A DNA stretch of 64,000 bases from CAYYWP01 sp964475125 (GCA_964475125.1 CAYYWP010000003.1:1-64000); one strand, 5' to 3'; shown: positions 8,777-17,413, counted from the stretch's first letter. Program-made: numbers and translations. Notes: generated by a model from the sequence alone, not told the origin.

Positions 8777-8858
8777 AGGTTGTTAGTTGTTAGGTTGTTC
8801 GTTGTTCGTTCTCCTCGCTCTCAGACCTAACAGCGAACAACCTAACAACGAACAACCT
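8777..8858. repeat. TTGTTAGG word palindrome downstream of the antiporter
   Basis: Left arm aggttgttagttgttaggtt followed by gttcgttgttcgtt; right arm gcgaacaacctaacaacgaac. It fills the gap between the stop codons of two convergent genes and would form a bidirectional hairpin, so it may serve as terminator for both. It is the same family as 6353-6440, which places copies on both sides of the antiporter gene. Confidence 0.85.
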
Positions 8859-10281
8859 AGCGTTGCCGGTACAGATCGTCCACCACCAGATCGCCCACCC
8901 GCCGGCCCTGCGCGATGCCTTCGACCTTGTCGAAGGACCAGTGGATACCGAGGTAGATGCGGCTCTGGCCGTTCTCCTCTTCCGCCTGACTGAGGCTGGC
9001 AAAGGCGCGCGGGTGGCGCGGCCGCACGGCGCCGTACTGGTCGACGGTGGTCCCGTTGAGCTCGTCCGAGACGAAGGTGAAGCGGATGTCGTCGCGGCCA
9101 AAGACGCGGCGCAGGACCTGGAACAGCGCGCCGCCGAAGCCGGCGTGCCCGGAGGTGTAGGCGGGAAACGGCGGCGTGAAGTTGGTGCCGTTGTCGTTGT
9201 CGGCCGGCGCCCCCAGCGGTTGCCAGCTCGAATCGCCCACCGTGTCGGGGTTGCCGTCGCCATCGCCGCTCGGCCCGGTGCCGGGGTCGGCCTCGCGAAT
9301 GGCCGTGATGGGCCGCCAGAAGTTGTAGTAGTACTTCGTCTCCCAGACGGCGATGGCGGCATCGGCCAGCGCTACGTTGACCAGGGCCAGCAGGCGGGCG
9401 TTCTCGGCCACCGACAGCCGGTGCTGTCGTGCCAGCAGCACGGCGATCTGGTTGTAGAGTTTCACCGGCGCACAGACGAAGGGCTGCGCATCGTAGCCCC
9501 AGTAGATGCCCGCCAGCGTGTCGTCGTCGGCCCGCGTGCTGGGCGTGTGGCTGCCGTCGCCGCCGATTCGCAGCACCTCGTTGTACGCCGCGGCGTACTC
9601 GGCACTGTCGAGGGCCGGTGGTGGCGGGGCGCGGAACTGCGCGCTGCTGGTCATGGCGAACGGCAAGACCGCGCCCCAGTCCGGGGTGAGCGGCTTGACG
9701 TCCGGGTGCAGCGGGTCGGCCCGCCACTCGCCCGCGGCCTGTCCGTAGACGTACCTCACCGGCTGAAAAGGAATCTGGAACTCGGAGCCGTCGCGGGCGC
9801 GTGCGGCGAGAATCGCCGCCGCGGTGGCGCGACCGAGGGCGATGCCATCGTCCTTGGCGCGGCCGTCGGGTACGGCGAGGAGGAACTCGCTGAGTTGCGC
9901 GTCGAGGTCTTCAGACTGCATCGGATAGAGCGCGACGAGCGCGTCATGCGCGGCCTGCCCGACCGCTGCGGGCAGCGATGTGGCTCGGTGCGCCGGCGCC
10001 ATCGGCAGATACGGCTCGTAGGCATCCGTGAGCGCGGCTACCGCGTCGGCGATCGCGATGTGCACGATGGCGAAGGCGCGGCTCGTACGCGTTGGGCCGA
10101 ACTGCCAGCCGGCGCCGAACGGGTTCTCGTCTGGACCGGGCAGGTCGTGGTCGATGCCAGCCGCCTCCTGTGCGACCTCGTTCCAGTACAGCACCGGGTC
10201 GGCGCGAGCGGTTTCGCCGTGACTCCCACCGCAGGCGGCGAGGGCGATCAGCGCGATGAGAGGTGCAAGGCGGAGGTGCAA
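8857..10281 (-). CDS. vanadium-dependent haloperoxidase-like lipoprotein (copy 1)
   Basis: Exported lipoprotein of 474 residues; lipobox LAAC near residue 17 in MHLRLAPLIALIALAACGG. It belongs to the vanadium haloperoxidase/PAP2 acid phosphatase superfamily. The vanadate site of fungal chloroperoxidase is matched in order and spacing: K316 and R323 (KYYYNFWRP), S377-G378-H379 (YTSGHAGF), R441 and H447 (SRIYLGIHWSFD). Members either oxidise halides with H2O2 or act as phosphatases; the sequence alone does not decide. Copy 2 lies immediately upstream on the same strand, 63 bp away, and is probably co-transcribed. Confidence 0.88.
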   Translation of the reverse strand: MHLRLAPLIALIALAACGGSHGETARADPVLYWNEVAQEAAGIDHDLPGPDENPFGAGWQFGPTRTSRAFAIVHIAIADAVAALTDAYEPYLPMAPAHRATSLPAAVGQAAHDALVALYPMQSEDLDAQLSEFLLAVPDGRAKDDGIALGRATAAAILAARARDGSEFQIPFQPVRYVYGQAAGEWRADPLHPDVKPLTPDWGAVLPFAMTSSAQFRAPPPPALDSAEYAAAYNEVLRIGGDGSHTPSTRADDDTLAGIYWGYDAQPFVCAPVKLYNQIAVLLARQHRLSVAENARLLALVNVALADAAIAVWETKYYYNFWRPITAIREADPGTGPSGDGDGNPDTVGDSSWQPLGAPADNDNGTNFTPPFPAYTSGHAGFGGALFQVLRRVFGRDDIRFTFVSDELNGTTVDQYGAVRPRHPRAFASLSQAEEENGQSRIYLGIHWSFDKVEGIAQGRRVGDLVVDDLYRQR

Positions 10282-10344
10282 GGGGGGGGATCTCGGGTGG
10301 CGGGATGAAGCGCCGCGCCGCCGGGAACGACGCGGCGGTATGAC

Positions 10345-11820
10345 TCAGGGCAATGGCTGGTAGATGTTGTCGAGCACGTAGTCGGCGACGCGCCGGCCTT
10401 GGGCGATACCCTCGGTCTTGTCGAATGCCCAATGGATGCCCAGGTAGATGCGGCTCTGTCCGTTTTCCTCTTCGGCTTGGCTCAGGCTGGCGAAAGTGCG
10501 CGGTTGCAGCGGCCGCACGGCGCCGCCGCTGTCGCGCGTCTCACCGTTGAACTCGTCGGAGACGAACTCGAAGGCGATGTCGTCGCGGCCATAGACCGTG
10601 CGCAGGACTTGAAAGAGTGCCCCGCCGAAGCCGGCGTGCCCGGACGGGTAGGCGGGGAAGGGTGGGGTGAAATTCGGCCCGGCCAGGTTGCTCGCCGGGG
10701 CGCCGAGCGGGGTGAATGTCGTATCGCCGGCCGTCTCGGGGTTGCCGTCGCCGGCGCCGGTGGGGCCGGTGCCGGGGTCGGCCTCGCGAATGCCGGTGAC
10801 CGGTCGCCAGTATTGGTAGTGATACTTGGAGTCCCACACGGCGATGCCGGCGTCGGCCATCGCGACGTTGACCAGCGCCAAGAGGCGGGCCAGCTCGACG
10901 ATATCCGAACCCTGCTGATCGGCGATGGCGACGGCGATCTGGTTGTAGAGCCGCGGCGGCGCGCACAGCGACGGCGTGCCGTCGTACGCCCAGTAGATGC
11001 CGATGAACGTCTCCTCCTCGGTGCGCACGGTCGGTGTCGTCACGCCGTCGCCGCCGAGGCTTTGCACCTCGGCGAAGGCCTGCGCGTATTCGGCACTGTC
11101 GAGGGCCGGCGGCGCCGGGGCTCGGAACTGATCTGCCGCCTGCATGGCGAAAGGGGTCACCTCGGGCCAGCGCGCGCCGAGGGCCGGCGGGAGCTGACTG
11201 ATCGGGTCCTGTCGCCACTTGCCCACCTCGTCGCTGGGGATGAAATCGACACCCAGCAGCGGTTCGGCATGCGCCGAACCGTCGCTGGCGCGCCGCGCCA
11301 GAATGCCGGCGGCGGCCCGCTGGCCGAGATCGATGCCTCTGCTCTTGGCCGGTCCATTCCGGATGGCGGCCAGGTCGGCGACGAGTTGCTCGGCGAACTG
11401 ATCCGCCTGGGATGGAAACAGCGCCGCCAAGGTGTCGTGGGCCGCCTGCGCGATGGCGGCCTTCATTGACGTCCGGCTGCGCTGGCGCGGCAGCCCGGTA
11501 TAGCTCTGGTAGCCGCCGGCGATGGCATTGACCGTCTCGAACATGGCGACGTGCACGATGGCCATCGCCCGGCTGGCGCGCAGCGGCCCGTACTGCTCGC
11601 CGAAGACGCGCTCCTCACCCGGCGACGCCGGTGTATGGTCGAGGCCGCTGGCGTCGAGGGCGATCGCGTTCCAGTGTCGCACCCAGCTGGTCGAGCCCGT
11701 CCCGCCCGTTCCCCCACCGCCATCGCCCCCGCCGCCGCACGCCGAGAGCGCGAGCGCGCACAGAGACAGCATGACGCGGATCTGTCTTCCGCTTCCAGGG
11801 ACCGTTCGACGGGCACGCAT
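10345..11820 (-). CDS. vanadium-dependent haloperoxidase-like lipoprotein (copy 2)
   Basis: Paralogue of the downstream gene, 491 residues. It has an N-terminal hydrophobic segment and lipobox (LCALALSACGGGG) and then a Gly/Thr linker. The same metal/phosphate residues are kept with identical spacing: K332, R339, S393-G394-H395 (YPSGHAGF), R457, H463, D467. The ATG at 11820 follows ggaggagagcg, which decides it over a longer in-frame reading from 11919. The two copies share whole blocks such as READPGTGP and SQAEEENGQSRIYLGIHW, so the duplication is within the family and not very old. Periplasmic or surface face is expected; substrate unknown. Confidence 0.88.
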   Translation of the reverse strand: MRARRTVPGSGRQIRVMLSLCALALSACGGGGDGGGGTGGTGSTSWVRHWNAIALDASGLDHTPASPGEERVFGEQYGPLRASRAMAIVHVAMFETVNAIAGGYQSYTGLPRQRSRTSMKAAIAQAAHDTLAALFPSQADQFAEQLVADLAAIRNGPAKSRGIDLGQRAAAGILARRASDGSAHAEPLLGVDFIPSDEVGKWRQDPISQLPPALGARWPEVTPFAMQAADQFRAPAPPALDSAEYAQAFAEVQSLGGDGVTTPTVRTEEETFIGIYWAYDGTPSLCAPPRLYNQIAVAIADQQGSDIVELARLLALVNVAMADAGIAVWDSKYHYQYWRPVTGIREADPGTGPTGAGDGNPETAGDTTFTPLGAPASNLAGPNFTPPFPAYPSGHAGFGGALFQVLRTVYGRDDIAFEFVSDEFNGETRDSGGAVRPLQPRTFASLSQAEEENGQSRIYLGIHWAFDKTEGIAQGRRVADYVLDNIYQPLP

Positions 11821-11992
11821 CGCTCTCCTCCACTGTCGCGCGCAGATCGGATTCGCCGCGCCTGGCGCTCGCCCGGAACGGCTCAGCTGCGTGCCGGGGC
11901 CGCAGACGCCGCTGACCACGATGCCCTTAATTTGGCGTTTATTGCAACGGTCGAATTGACAGGCGGCGTGGGTCGGTCGCCGGTGCCGGCGG

Positions 11993-13495
11993 TCAGGCCG
12001 ACTGGGCGATGGCCGTCGGGTGGTGGACGTAGAGCTGGTCGGTGTGCGGCCGCGCCGGCCCAGAGGGCGCCGCGACCGGCAGGTCGATCGGATAGCGGAC
12101 CGGGCGCTGGTGATCGCCCATCAGGCGCTCGACGCTGTAGACGGAATTGAACTTCCACAACATCTTGAGGAAGTTGGTCTGCCGCTGCGCGAGCAGGCGC
12201 ATGGTGATGCCGAACGCGCCGTACACGGCGCGCCAGCCGAGGTGCTTCTTGTTGAGCACGTTCTGCGTCTTGACGAACTCGCCGTAGAACTGTTCGAGCG
12301 ACAATTTGGTGGGCAGGACGGCGTGCTGGACATCGAACAGTCGATAGTCGCGCGTCGTCAGGTGGCGCTTGTCCGTCAACCAGATCTCGGTGCCGGGATA
12401 GGGGGTCGCCACCGTCATGTGCACGATCTCCGGCACTTCGAGCGCCCACTGCCGCACCACTTCGAAGCGGTGCGCGTCCCAGTCCGGATCGGCGATGATG
12501 TTGATCGCCACGACGATGCCAAGCTCGCGCGCGACCTGCAGCGCGCGCTCGTTGTCGTCGCGGGCGACGCGCTTGCGGAAGCGCTTGAGGCCCTCCTCGT
12601 CGATGGCCTCGATGCCGACGAACATGTAGCGCAGCCCCAGGCGCGTCCAACGCTCGAAGACCTCGCGGTTGCGCAGCAGCACATCGGCGCGCGTCTCGAG
12701 GTAGTAGCGTTTGTGGATGCCGCGCCGCTCCACCTCGTCGGCGATGGCCATGCCGTGCTCGGGGCGGATGAAGGCGACGTCATCGACGATGAAGACGTTG
12801 GGCTCGGCGATGCTGGCCAGATCGGCGCCGGCGGTGGCGGCGTCGAACTTGCGATAACTGCGGCCATAGAACGTCCAGGCGCTGCAGAAGTTGCAGTCCC
12901 ACGGGCAGCCGCGGGTGAACTCGACGGAGGCGCAGGGGTCGAGCTCGCCGATGAAGTACTTGCGGCGCCGAGCCATGAGATGGCGCGCCGGCAGGTGTTT
13001 TTCCGGATTGGGAATGAGCAGCGGCGCCGGGCCCGGTCCGTCCGCTGTGACCGTGCCGGGAATCGCCTGGACGTTGTCGCCACGCGCGAAGGCATCAAGA
13101 ATCTGTACGGTCGCGAGCTCACCCTCGCCGCGCACGATACAATCGATGGCCCCGTCGGCGTGCGTCAGCACCTCGTCGGCGATGAAGGAGACGCTGTGCC
13201 CGCCCAGGAAGACGCGGCAGTCCGGCAGGGTGTGCTTGATCTCCCGCGCCCAGTCGATGACCTCGGGGACGTTGGCCAAATAGTTGACCGAGAATCCCAC
13301 CGCGTCTGGCTGCCAGGTGCGCAGCGTCTGTCGCAACTCCGCGGCTGGAGAGACCTGCAGGTCGTGCACCCGCACGTCATATCCGGCCGCCAGACAGGCC
13401 GCCGCCACGCACTCCAAGCCGAGGGGCTCGAGCTTGAGGTAGATCTCGGAGAACATGAGCGGGCTCGGATGTACGAGCAGAACGCGAGATGACAT
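11993..13495 (-). CDS. hpnR: hopanoid C-3 methylase, B12-binding radical SAM protein
   Basis: B12-binding radical SAM enzyme of 500 residues that should add a methyl group to C-3 of ring A in hopanoids. Residues ~1-150 form the cobalamin-binding domain (GFSVNYLANVPEVIDWA, FLGGHSVSFIADEVL). The radical SAM cluster motif is C197-x3-C201-x2-C204 in TRGCPWDCNFCSAW. The long downstream block (FIVDDVAFIRPEHG, RYMFVGIEAIDEEGLKRFRK, HMTVATPYPGTE) agrees with my memory of HpnR of Methylococcus-type proteins. No squalene-hopene cyclase or other hpn gene is in the window. Weak gaggggac ribosome binding site. A different B12-radical SAM methylase cannot be fully excluded. Confidence 0.82.
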   Translation of the reverse strand: MSSRVLLVHPSPLMFSEIYLKLEPLGLECVAAACLAAGYDVRVHDLQVSPAAELRQTLRTWQPDAVGFSVNYLANVPEVIDWAREIKHTLPDCRVFLGGHSVSFIADEVLTHADGAIDCIVRGEGELATVQILDAFARGDNVQAIPGTVTADGPGPAPLLIPNPEKHLPARHLMARRRKYFIGELDPCASVEFTRGCPWDCNFCSAWTFYGRSYRKFDAATAGADLASIAEPNVFIVDDVAFIRPEHGMAIADEVERRGIHKRYYLETRADVLLRNREVFERWTRLGLRYMFVGIEAIDEEGLKRFRKRVARDDNERALQVARELGIVVAINIIADPDWDAHRFEVVRQWALEVPEIVHMTVATPYPGTEIWLTDKRHLTTRDYRLFDVQHAVLPTKLSLEQFYGEFVKTQNVLNKKHLGWRAVYGAFGITMRLLAQRQTNFLKMLWKFNSVYSVERLMGDHQRPVRYPIDLPVAAPSGPARPHTDQLYVHHPTAIAQSA

Positions 13496-13573
13496 GTCCC
13501 CTCAACCCCGGCGGAGGCTTACGCCGCAGGCGGGTGGGGCGCAACCCCCCCCGCGCGCTTTCCGGTTGACCAT

Positions 13574-13661
13574 CTAGTGTCCTCTAGCCGAAATTCGCTG
13601 CCTATCTCGGCGGCCCTCAGCGCCCCTGGCGGCGTTGGCCGCCTGGGATAGAGGACACTAG
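13574..13661. repeat. 13-bp perfect inverted repeat downstream of the Bax-inhibitor gene
   Basis: ctagtgtcctcta at 13574-13586 is the exact reverse complement of tagaggacactag at 13649-13661. The 62-base interior is itself foldable (cggcggccct, ggcgttggccgcc). The right arm overlaps the stop codon of the Bax-inhibitor-1 gene by four bases. It may be a small non-autonomous element or a terminator for the minus-strand genes. Confidence 0.7.
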
Positions 13662-14359
13662 CGCCGCGAGCCGGCGAAGATTCGCAACAGATACCAGAAC
13701 ATCAGCGCCACCGACGCGAAGAGCTGCAGCGCCGCGGCGACGTGGCGGTCGGTTGGGAAGCGCTGCAGCACATTCGCGGTGTCGCGCAGGATCGCCGCAC
13801 CGGCCAGGCCGACCATGGCAACCGAGAACCACGTGCCGAGCTCGAAGCCGAACAATACCGCGCCGACGATGGCGAGCAGCGCGACGACGAACGCCCACTT
13901 CAACAGCGCTCCGAGGAACGAGAAGTCTGCCCGGGTGATGAAGGCGATCGCGGTGAGTCCAGCGAAGCCCAGGGCCGTCAGCAGACCGGCGCTCTGAATG
14001 GCTCCAGGCGCCGCCGCGTTAGCGATGTACAGCAGGGGAACGAACACGATCGCTTGAGCGGCGACGAAACCAGCGAGAGCCAGGTATTGGAGGGGCATCG
14101 AAAGCGCCGTGGCCGCCACCGAGCTGGCCAGCCAGCTGACGATCATGAAGCCGCCCAGGACGAGCAGCCAGTTCGTGCCCAGCATGGCGGTCGCGATGGT
14201 TTCCGCCGCGCCGCTCTCGAACAGCCAGACCTCGATGGCGAGGAACAGGGCGATCGCGCCGAGGAGATGGGTGTAGGTCCGCGCGATGAATTCCGCCCGC
14301 GTGCTGACGCCGAGCGCGGTGGGGTGAGCGACATCGTCGCCGAGGTAGGGTTGGTTCAT
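13658..14359 (-). CDS. Bax inhibitor-1/YccA-family membrane protein
   Basis: Integral membrane protein of 233 residues with seven hydrophobic segments (for example IALFLAIEVWLF, NWLLVLGGFMIVSWLAS, LFASVALMFWYLLRIF), the topology of the Bax-inhibitor-1/YccA family. Bacterial members such as YccA modulate FtsH or conduct Ca2+ or H+; which applies here is not visible. ATG at 14359 has AGGAGG five bases upstream, so the GTG six bases earlier is not preferred. The stop codon lies inside a 13-bp inverted repeat. Confidence 0.85.
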   Translation of the reverse strand: MNQPYLGDDVAHPTALGVSTRAEFIARTYTHLLGAIALFLAIEVWLFESGAAETIATAMLGTNWLLVLGGFMIVSWLASSVAATALSMPLQYLALAGFVAAQAIVFVPLLYIANAAAPGAIQSAGLLTALGFAGLTAIAFITRADFSFLGALLKWAFVVALLAIVGAVLFGFELGTWFSVAMVGLAGAAILRDTANVLQRFPTDRHVAAALQLFASVALMFWYLLRIFAGSRR

Positions 14360-14520
14360 GGCCACCTCCTGAGAATTGGTCGGAGTCTACCTCGCCAACG
14401 GGCCTGCGGCAAAGCGACGTCAACATTGCTGAATCTCGCGTAAGACAGTGACAGCTTAACCGTGAGGAAGAAGTTTCCATCCGCGACCGCGACGGGGGTG
14501 AGAGCGCCGGCAACGCATCC

Positions 14521-14754
14521 TCAGCCTGCCAGTACGACGTTCGCGGTACCGCTCTCCGGGTCGAACACGACTTGCGCCTCCCTGCGCTGTAGCTGGCGCA
14601 TCACGTCCTCAACCTTCTCTTCCAGTGTTCGTTCCCTCTCGCCGTAATCCGTCGTGTCGCGCGTGACGAACTCCTCGATCAGCGTCCGCAGCGTTGCCGG
14701 CTGCAGCGACGTGTAGGGGACCGTAATCGCCTTGGACTCGTCGTTGGCGTTCAT
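14521..14754 (-). CDS. yheU: YheU-family (UPF0270) small protein
   Basis: Cytosolic protein of 77 residues. The pattern TVPYTSLQPATLRTLIEEFVTRDTTDYGERE followed by TLEEKVEDVMRQLQRREAQVVFD is collinear with E. coli YheU ([24 protein letters not shown]), whose function is unknown. Length agrees with the family. The ribosome binding site is weak. It lies between a helicase and a Bax-inhibitor-like gene on the same strand, with gaps above 120 bp on both sides, so co-transcription is uncertain. Confidence 0.88.
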   Translation of the reverse strand: MNANDESKAITVPYTSLQPATLRTLIEEFVTRDTTDYGERERTLEEKVEDVMRQLQRREAQVVFDPESGTANVVLAG

Positions 14755-14881
14755 TTCGGCGGGAAAAACCGCGAGTGCATCTGGGTCTCAAGGCGCCTGG
14801 GGCCGTTTCCGGCATGTCATCTCCGGCCCGCTCCGTCCGCAACTCCAGCTTGTCCGGACTATCTCGCCGGGCGATGCGCTC

Positions 14882-16117
14882 TCACGGGCGCGCGACCGAG
14901 GCCGGACGAGCTCGCCGACGGTCGCTACCCCGGGGGAGGGGGCGCCTGTCCGGCAGTCGTACGGACCCGCGCTGCACTGCAGAGGAACGAGGGGCAGAGT
15001 CGGACCCGGCAATTACGTTGCGCGGCAGGGTGGTTCCCAAAACCCGCTGAATCTTGCCGAGGCGCTCTTCCTCGTCGGGCGAGACGAAGGTGATGACCTC
15101 GCCAACCGCGCCGGCGCGCGCGGTGCGCCCCGCCCGGTGGATGTAATCCTCCGGGGAATGGGGCACGTCGAAGTTGATCACGTGGGAGATCCCCGTGACG
15201 TCGAGACCGCGCGACGCCACGTCGGTGGCGATCAGCACCGGGAAGCGCCCCCTCCGGAATCCATCGAGTGCGGCGAGCCGTTCTTCCTGACTGCGGTTGG
15301 CATGGATACTCGTCGCTTCGACCCCGCCGCGCGTCACCGACCGCGCCAGGCGATCCGCATCGGCCTTGCGCCGCACGAACACCAGCACCGAATCCATGTC
15401 GGCGCGCTGCAGCAGGGTGGAGAGCAGCGCGGCCTTGCGCTCCTGCGCGACCGCACAGACGCTCTGCGCGATCCCGGTCGCCGGCTCCTGGCGATCCACC
15501 GTCACCGTCACGGGATCACGCAAGATCTTGCCGGCGAGTTGGCGGATCGCCGCGGACATGGTGGCCGAGAACAGCAGCGTCTGGCGGGGCGTGGGGAGCG
15601 CGGCCAGGATGCGTTGGATGTCGGGCAGGAAGCCCATGTCGAGCATGCGATCGGCCTCGTCCAACACCAGCACCGCGACACCGCGCAAGTCGACATAGTT
15701 GTAGCGCATGTGGTCGAGGAGACGCCCGGGCGTGGCGACCACGATGGCACTGCCGTCGCGCAGGGCCCGTTCCTGCGGAGCCATTTCCATGCCGCCCACG
15801 ACCGCGGTGGCGCTCAGACCGAGATGGTAACCGAGGGCGAGGGCCTGCTCGTCGATCTGTAGCGCCAGCTCCCGGGTGGGAGACAGGATGAGCGCCCGAC
15901 AGCCGACGGAGTTGTCCGCGTGCAGGCGTTGCAGCACCGGTAGCAGGAAGGCGGCCGTCTTGCCGGTGCCGGTGGCGGCGCAGCCGATCAGGTCGCGGCC
16001 CGCGAGCGCGACTGGAATGGCCTTGGCTTGGATCGGCGTCGGTTGGGTGTAGCCCATGTCCGCGACGGCGTCGACCAGTGCGGGGATGAGATTGAGATCG
16101 TTCATCGAGGTTATCAT
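14882..16117 (-). CDS. DEAD-box ATP-dependent RNA helicase (RhlE-like)
   Basis: RNA helicase of 411 residues. Helicase motifs appear in order: Q motif GYTQPTPIQ, Walker A AATGTGKT, PTRELA, DEAD in VLDEADRM, FSAT, then in the second RecA domain VLIATDVASRGLD and HRAGRTARAG. The C-terminal ~45 residues are Arg/Pro/Ser-rich and disordered, as in RhlE-type helicases that act on ribosome assembly or RNA decay. ATG at 16117 has TTTGGAG five bases upstream; the ATG at 16105 has none. No domain separates RhlE from other DEAD paralogues with certainty. Confidence 0.92.
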   Translation of the reverse strand: MITSMNDLNLIPALVDAVADMGYTQPTPIQAKAIPVALAGRDLIGCAATGTGKTAAFLLPVLQRLHADNSVGCRALILSPTRELALQIDEQALALGYHLGLSATAVVGGMEMAPQERALRDGSAIVVATPGRLLDHMRYNYVDLRGVAVLVLDEADRMLDMGFLPDIQRILAALPTPRQTLLFSATMSAAIRQLAGKILRDPVTVTVDRQEPATGIAQSVCAVAQERKAALLSTLLQRADMDSVLVFVRRKADADRLARSVTRGGVEATSIHANRSQEERLAALDGFRRGRFPVLIATDVASRGLDVTGISHVINFDVPHSPEDYIHRAGRTARAGAVGEVITFVSPDEEERLGKIQRVLGTTLPRNVIAGSDSAPRSSAVQRGSVRLPDRRPLPRGSDRRRARPASVARP

Positions 16118-16674
16118 CGTGCTCCAAAGGGGTTGGGACGACGCCGCCGACCGCCGGGACGGCGGCGAGGCAGGATGTGCCTCACGCGTTCGGAGCCAAG
16201 GGGCGTCGCTCCGAGGATGCGCAAGGGGGCAAGGTGAGGCGCCGTAGTGGAGGTCTTTGCCCTTTCGGCCGCCGGATGGGCCTCGCGTAGCTCCGCGTGG
16301 CCGCGTATCGGCAGGTCAACCGGTGGGTCATGGTTATCACACCCGGCGCGCCGGGGCGAGGGCTTTCGGCGCCGGGGCGCTAGTGCTCAGCCAAGGCCGG
16401 CGCGAGGTCGCCGCGTGCCGTGTGTAGCCAATCGCCCTCACGCCACGGCCGCTCTCGGCTCGCTCACCACCGCGCCCGAGAGGTCGAGGTGCGTGAGCTC
16501 CGCTTGACCCGCACCATGCACAGCCGCTACGGGAACGATCGCTCGGGGTATTACGGGGTGAACGGCACGGTTAGACTGGGACCGCGTCGCCTAAGATTGA
16601 GGCAAACGGATGGCCGCTTCGTCTCCCCGATAGGCGGGGAGTACTGAACGGCGAAGGAAGGAAGGAGGAGAGCA
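16118..16674. other. intergenic region with a leader hairpin
   Basis: 557 bases between divergent genes. I see no convincing gene: the short + strand reading from 16420 to 16647 has Arg-rich composition typical of spurious frames. A hairpin, ctccccg-atagg-cggggag, sits at 16623-16641, 34 bases before the lipoprotein start, and may be part of that gene's leader. Promoters for both flanking genes must lie here but cannot be assigned. Confidence 0.4.
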
Positions 16675-16953
16675 ATGCAGAAACGTCCGACGTGGTTGGC
16701 TGAGCGGGGACGAGTGGTGAGTTATCTCTTGGTGGCGGTTGCGCTTGCCCTGGCGGTGGTAGTGGGCGCCTGTGGCGACGACGACGACTCGTGTGATTAC
16801 GAGTTCACCGGGGTCGCCGACATCGACGAGTGCGATGCCCTCGCCGAGGAGTTCGACTGTGGCGCCGCACAGTTCGATGGCGACAACGAGATCTGTGCAA
16901 CTGCCGGCTGCGTCTGCGCCGACGTCGATCTCGACGTCGACGACGATCTCTGA
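16675..16953 (+). CDS. small acidic cysteine-rich lipoprotein
   Basis: Lipoprotein of 92 residues with no family that I recognise. Residues ~15-33 are a hydrophobic segment ending in the lipobox VVGAC (C33). The mature part of 60 residues has six more cysteines (positions 40, 53, 62, 74, 79, 81) and about 22 Asp/Glu, starting CGDDDDSC and ending VDLDVDDDL. Paired cysteines with an acidic surface suggest a disulfide-stabilised cation-binding domain outside the cytoplasm; this is inference. Start supported by ggaaggaaggaggag eight bases upstream. Followed by three hairpins in 220 bases. Confidence 0.7.
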   Translation: MQKRPTWLAERGRVVSYLLVAVALALAVVVGACGDDDDSCDYEFTGVADIDECDALAEEFDCGAAQFDGDNEICATAGCVCADVDLDVDDDL

Positions 16954-16996
16954 GACGCGTTAGCCGCTCGGCGGGAACCGGCGGCGCGTGGTAGTG

Positions 16997-17026
16997 GTCG
17001 GGAGCCGGCCTGAACCGGCTCCCGAC
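16997..17026 (+). terminator. 12-bp-stem hairpin after the small lipoprotein gene
   Basis: gtcgggagccgg and ccggctcccgac are perfect reverse complements with a six-base loop (cctgaa), 44 bases after the stop. No T-run follows, so it is either a GC-rich terminator or an RNA-stabilising stem. Confidence 0.55.
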
Positions 17027-17075
17027 TGTCTCGGGGGAGGAGGGCGCGGCGGTTGCGAACCGACCGCGCGTAGCC

Positions 17076-17217
17076 GGGAGGGGGGGCTCCCAGCTGTCTG
17101 GCCCATTCGACGGGCGACGGAACGCGAGATTCACGCCGCCGATGCGCGGGGTTTCTACATCCGTCGTCTGGCTGGAGGTCGAAACAGAACCGGCAGCCAG
17201 GGGGGCTGGCTGCCGGT
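17076..17217. repeat. two G-loop hairpins in the lipoprotein-Nudix gap
   Basis: A short hairpin at 17076-17091 (gggag, G6 loop, ctccc) and a perfect 12-bp hairpin at 17189-17217 (accggcagccag, loop ggggg, ctggctgccggt). Both loops are runs of G. Apart from these and the hairpin at 16997, the 460-base gap 16954-17413 shows no gene I can support. Confidence 0.5.
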
Positions 17218-17413
17218 GCTCGGGGAGGAGGAGCACGCATGCGATGGCATGCGCCGTAGCTTCGCGGAGGGGGGTCCGCTTTGTCGCTACGCAGCCTGAG
17301 ACGGCAGAGGGCGAGATTCATTCAATCGCGGCCGAATCTGGATCATCGGATCGTGGCAGGTTGGCTCTGGTTGACTGGCATCACCGCCGGCGGGGGTGTT
17401 TAACCCCAACAGC

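Noticed and set aside
16420..16647. Short + strand frame before the small lipoprotein
   Set aside because: Arg-rich, without homology that I recognise and with a hairpin in its last codons; no ribosome binding site.
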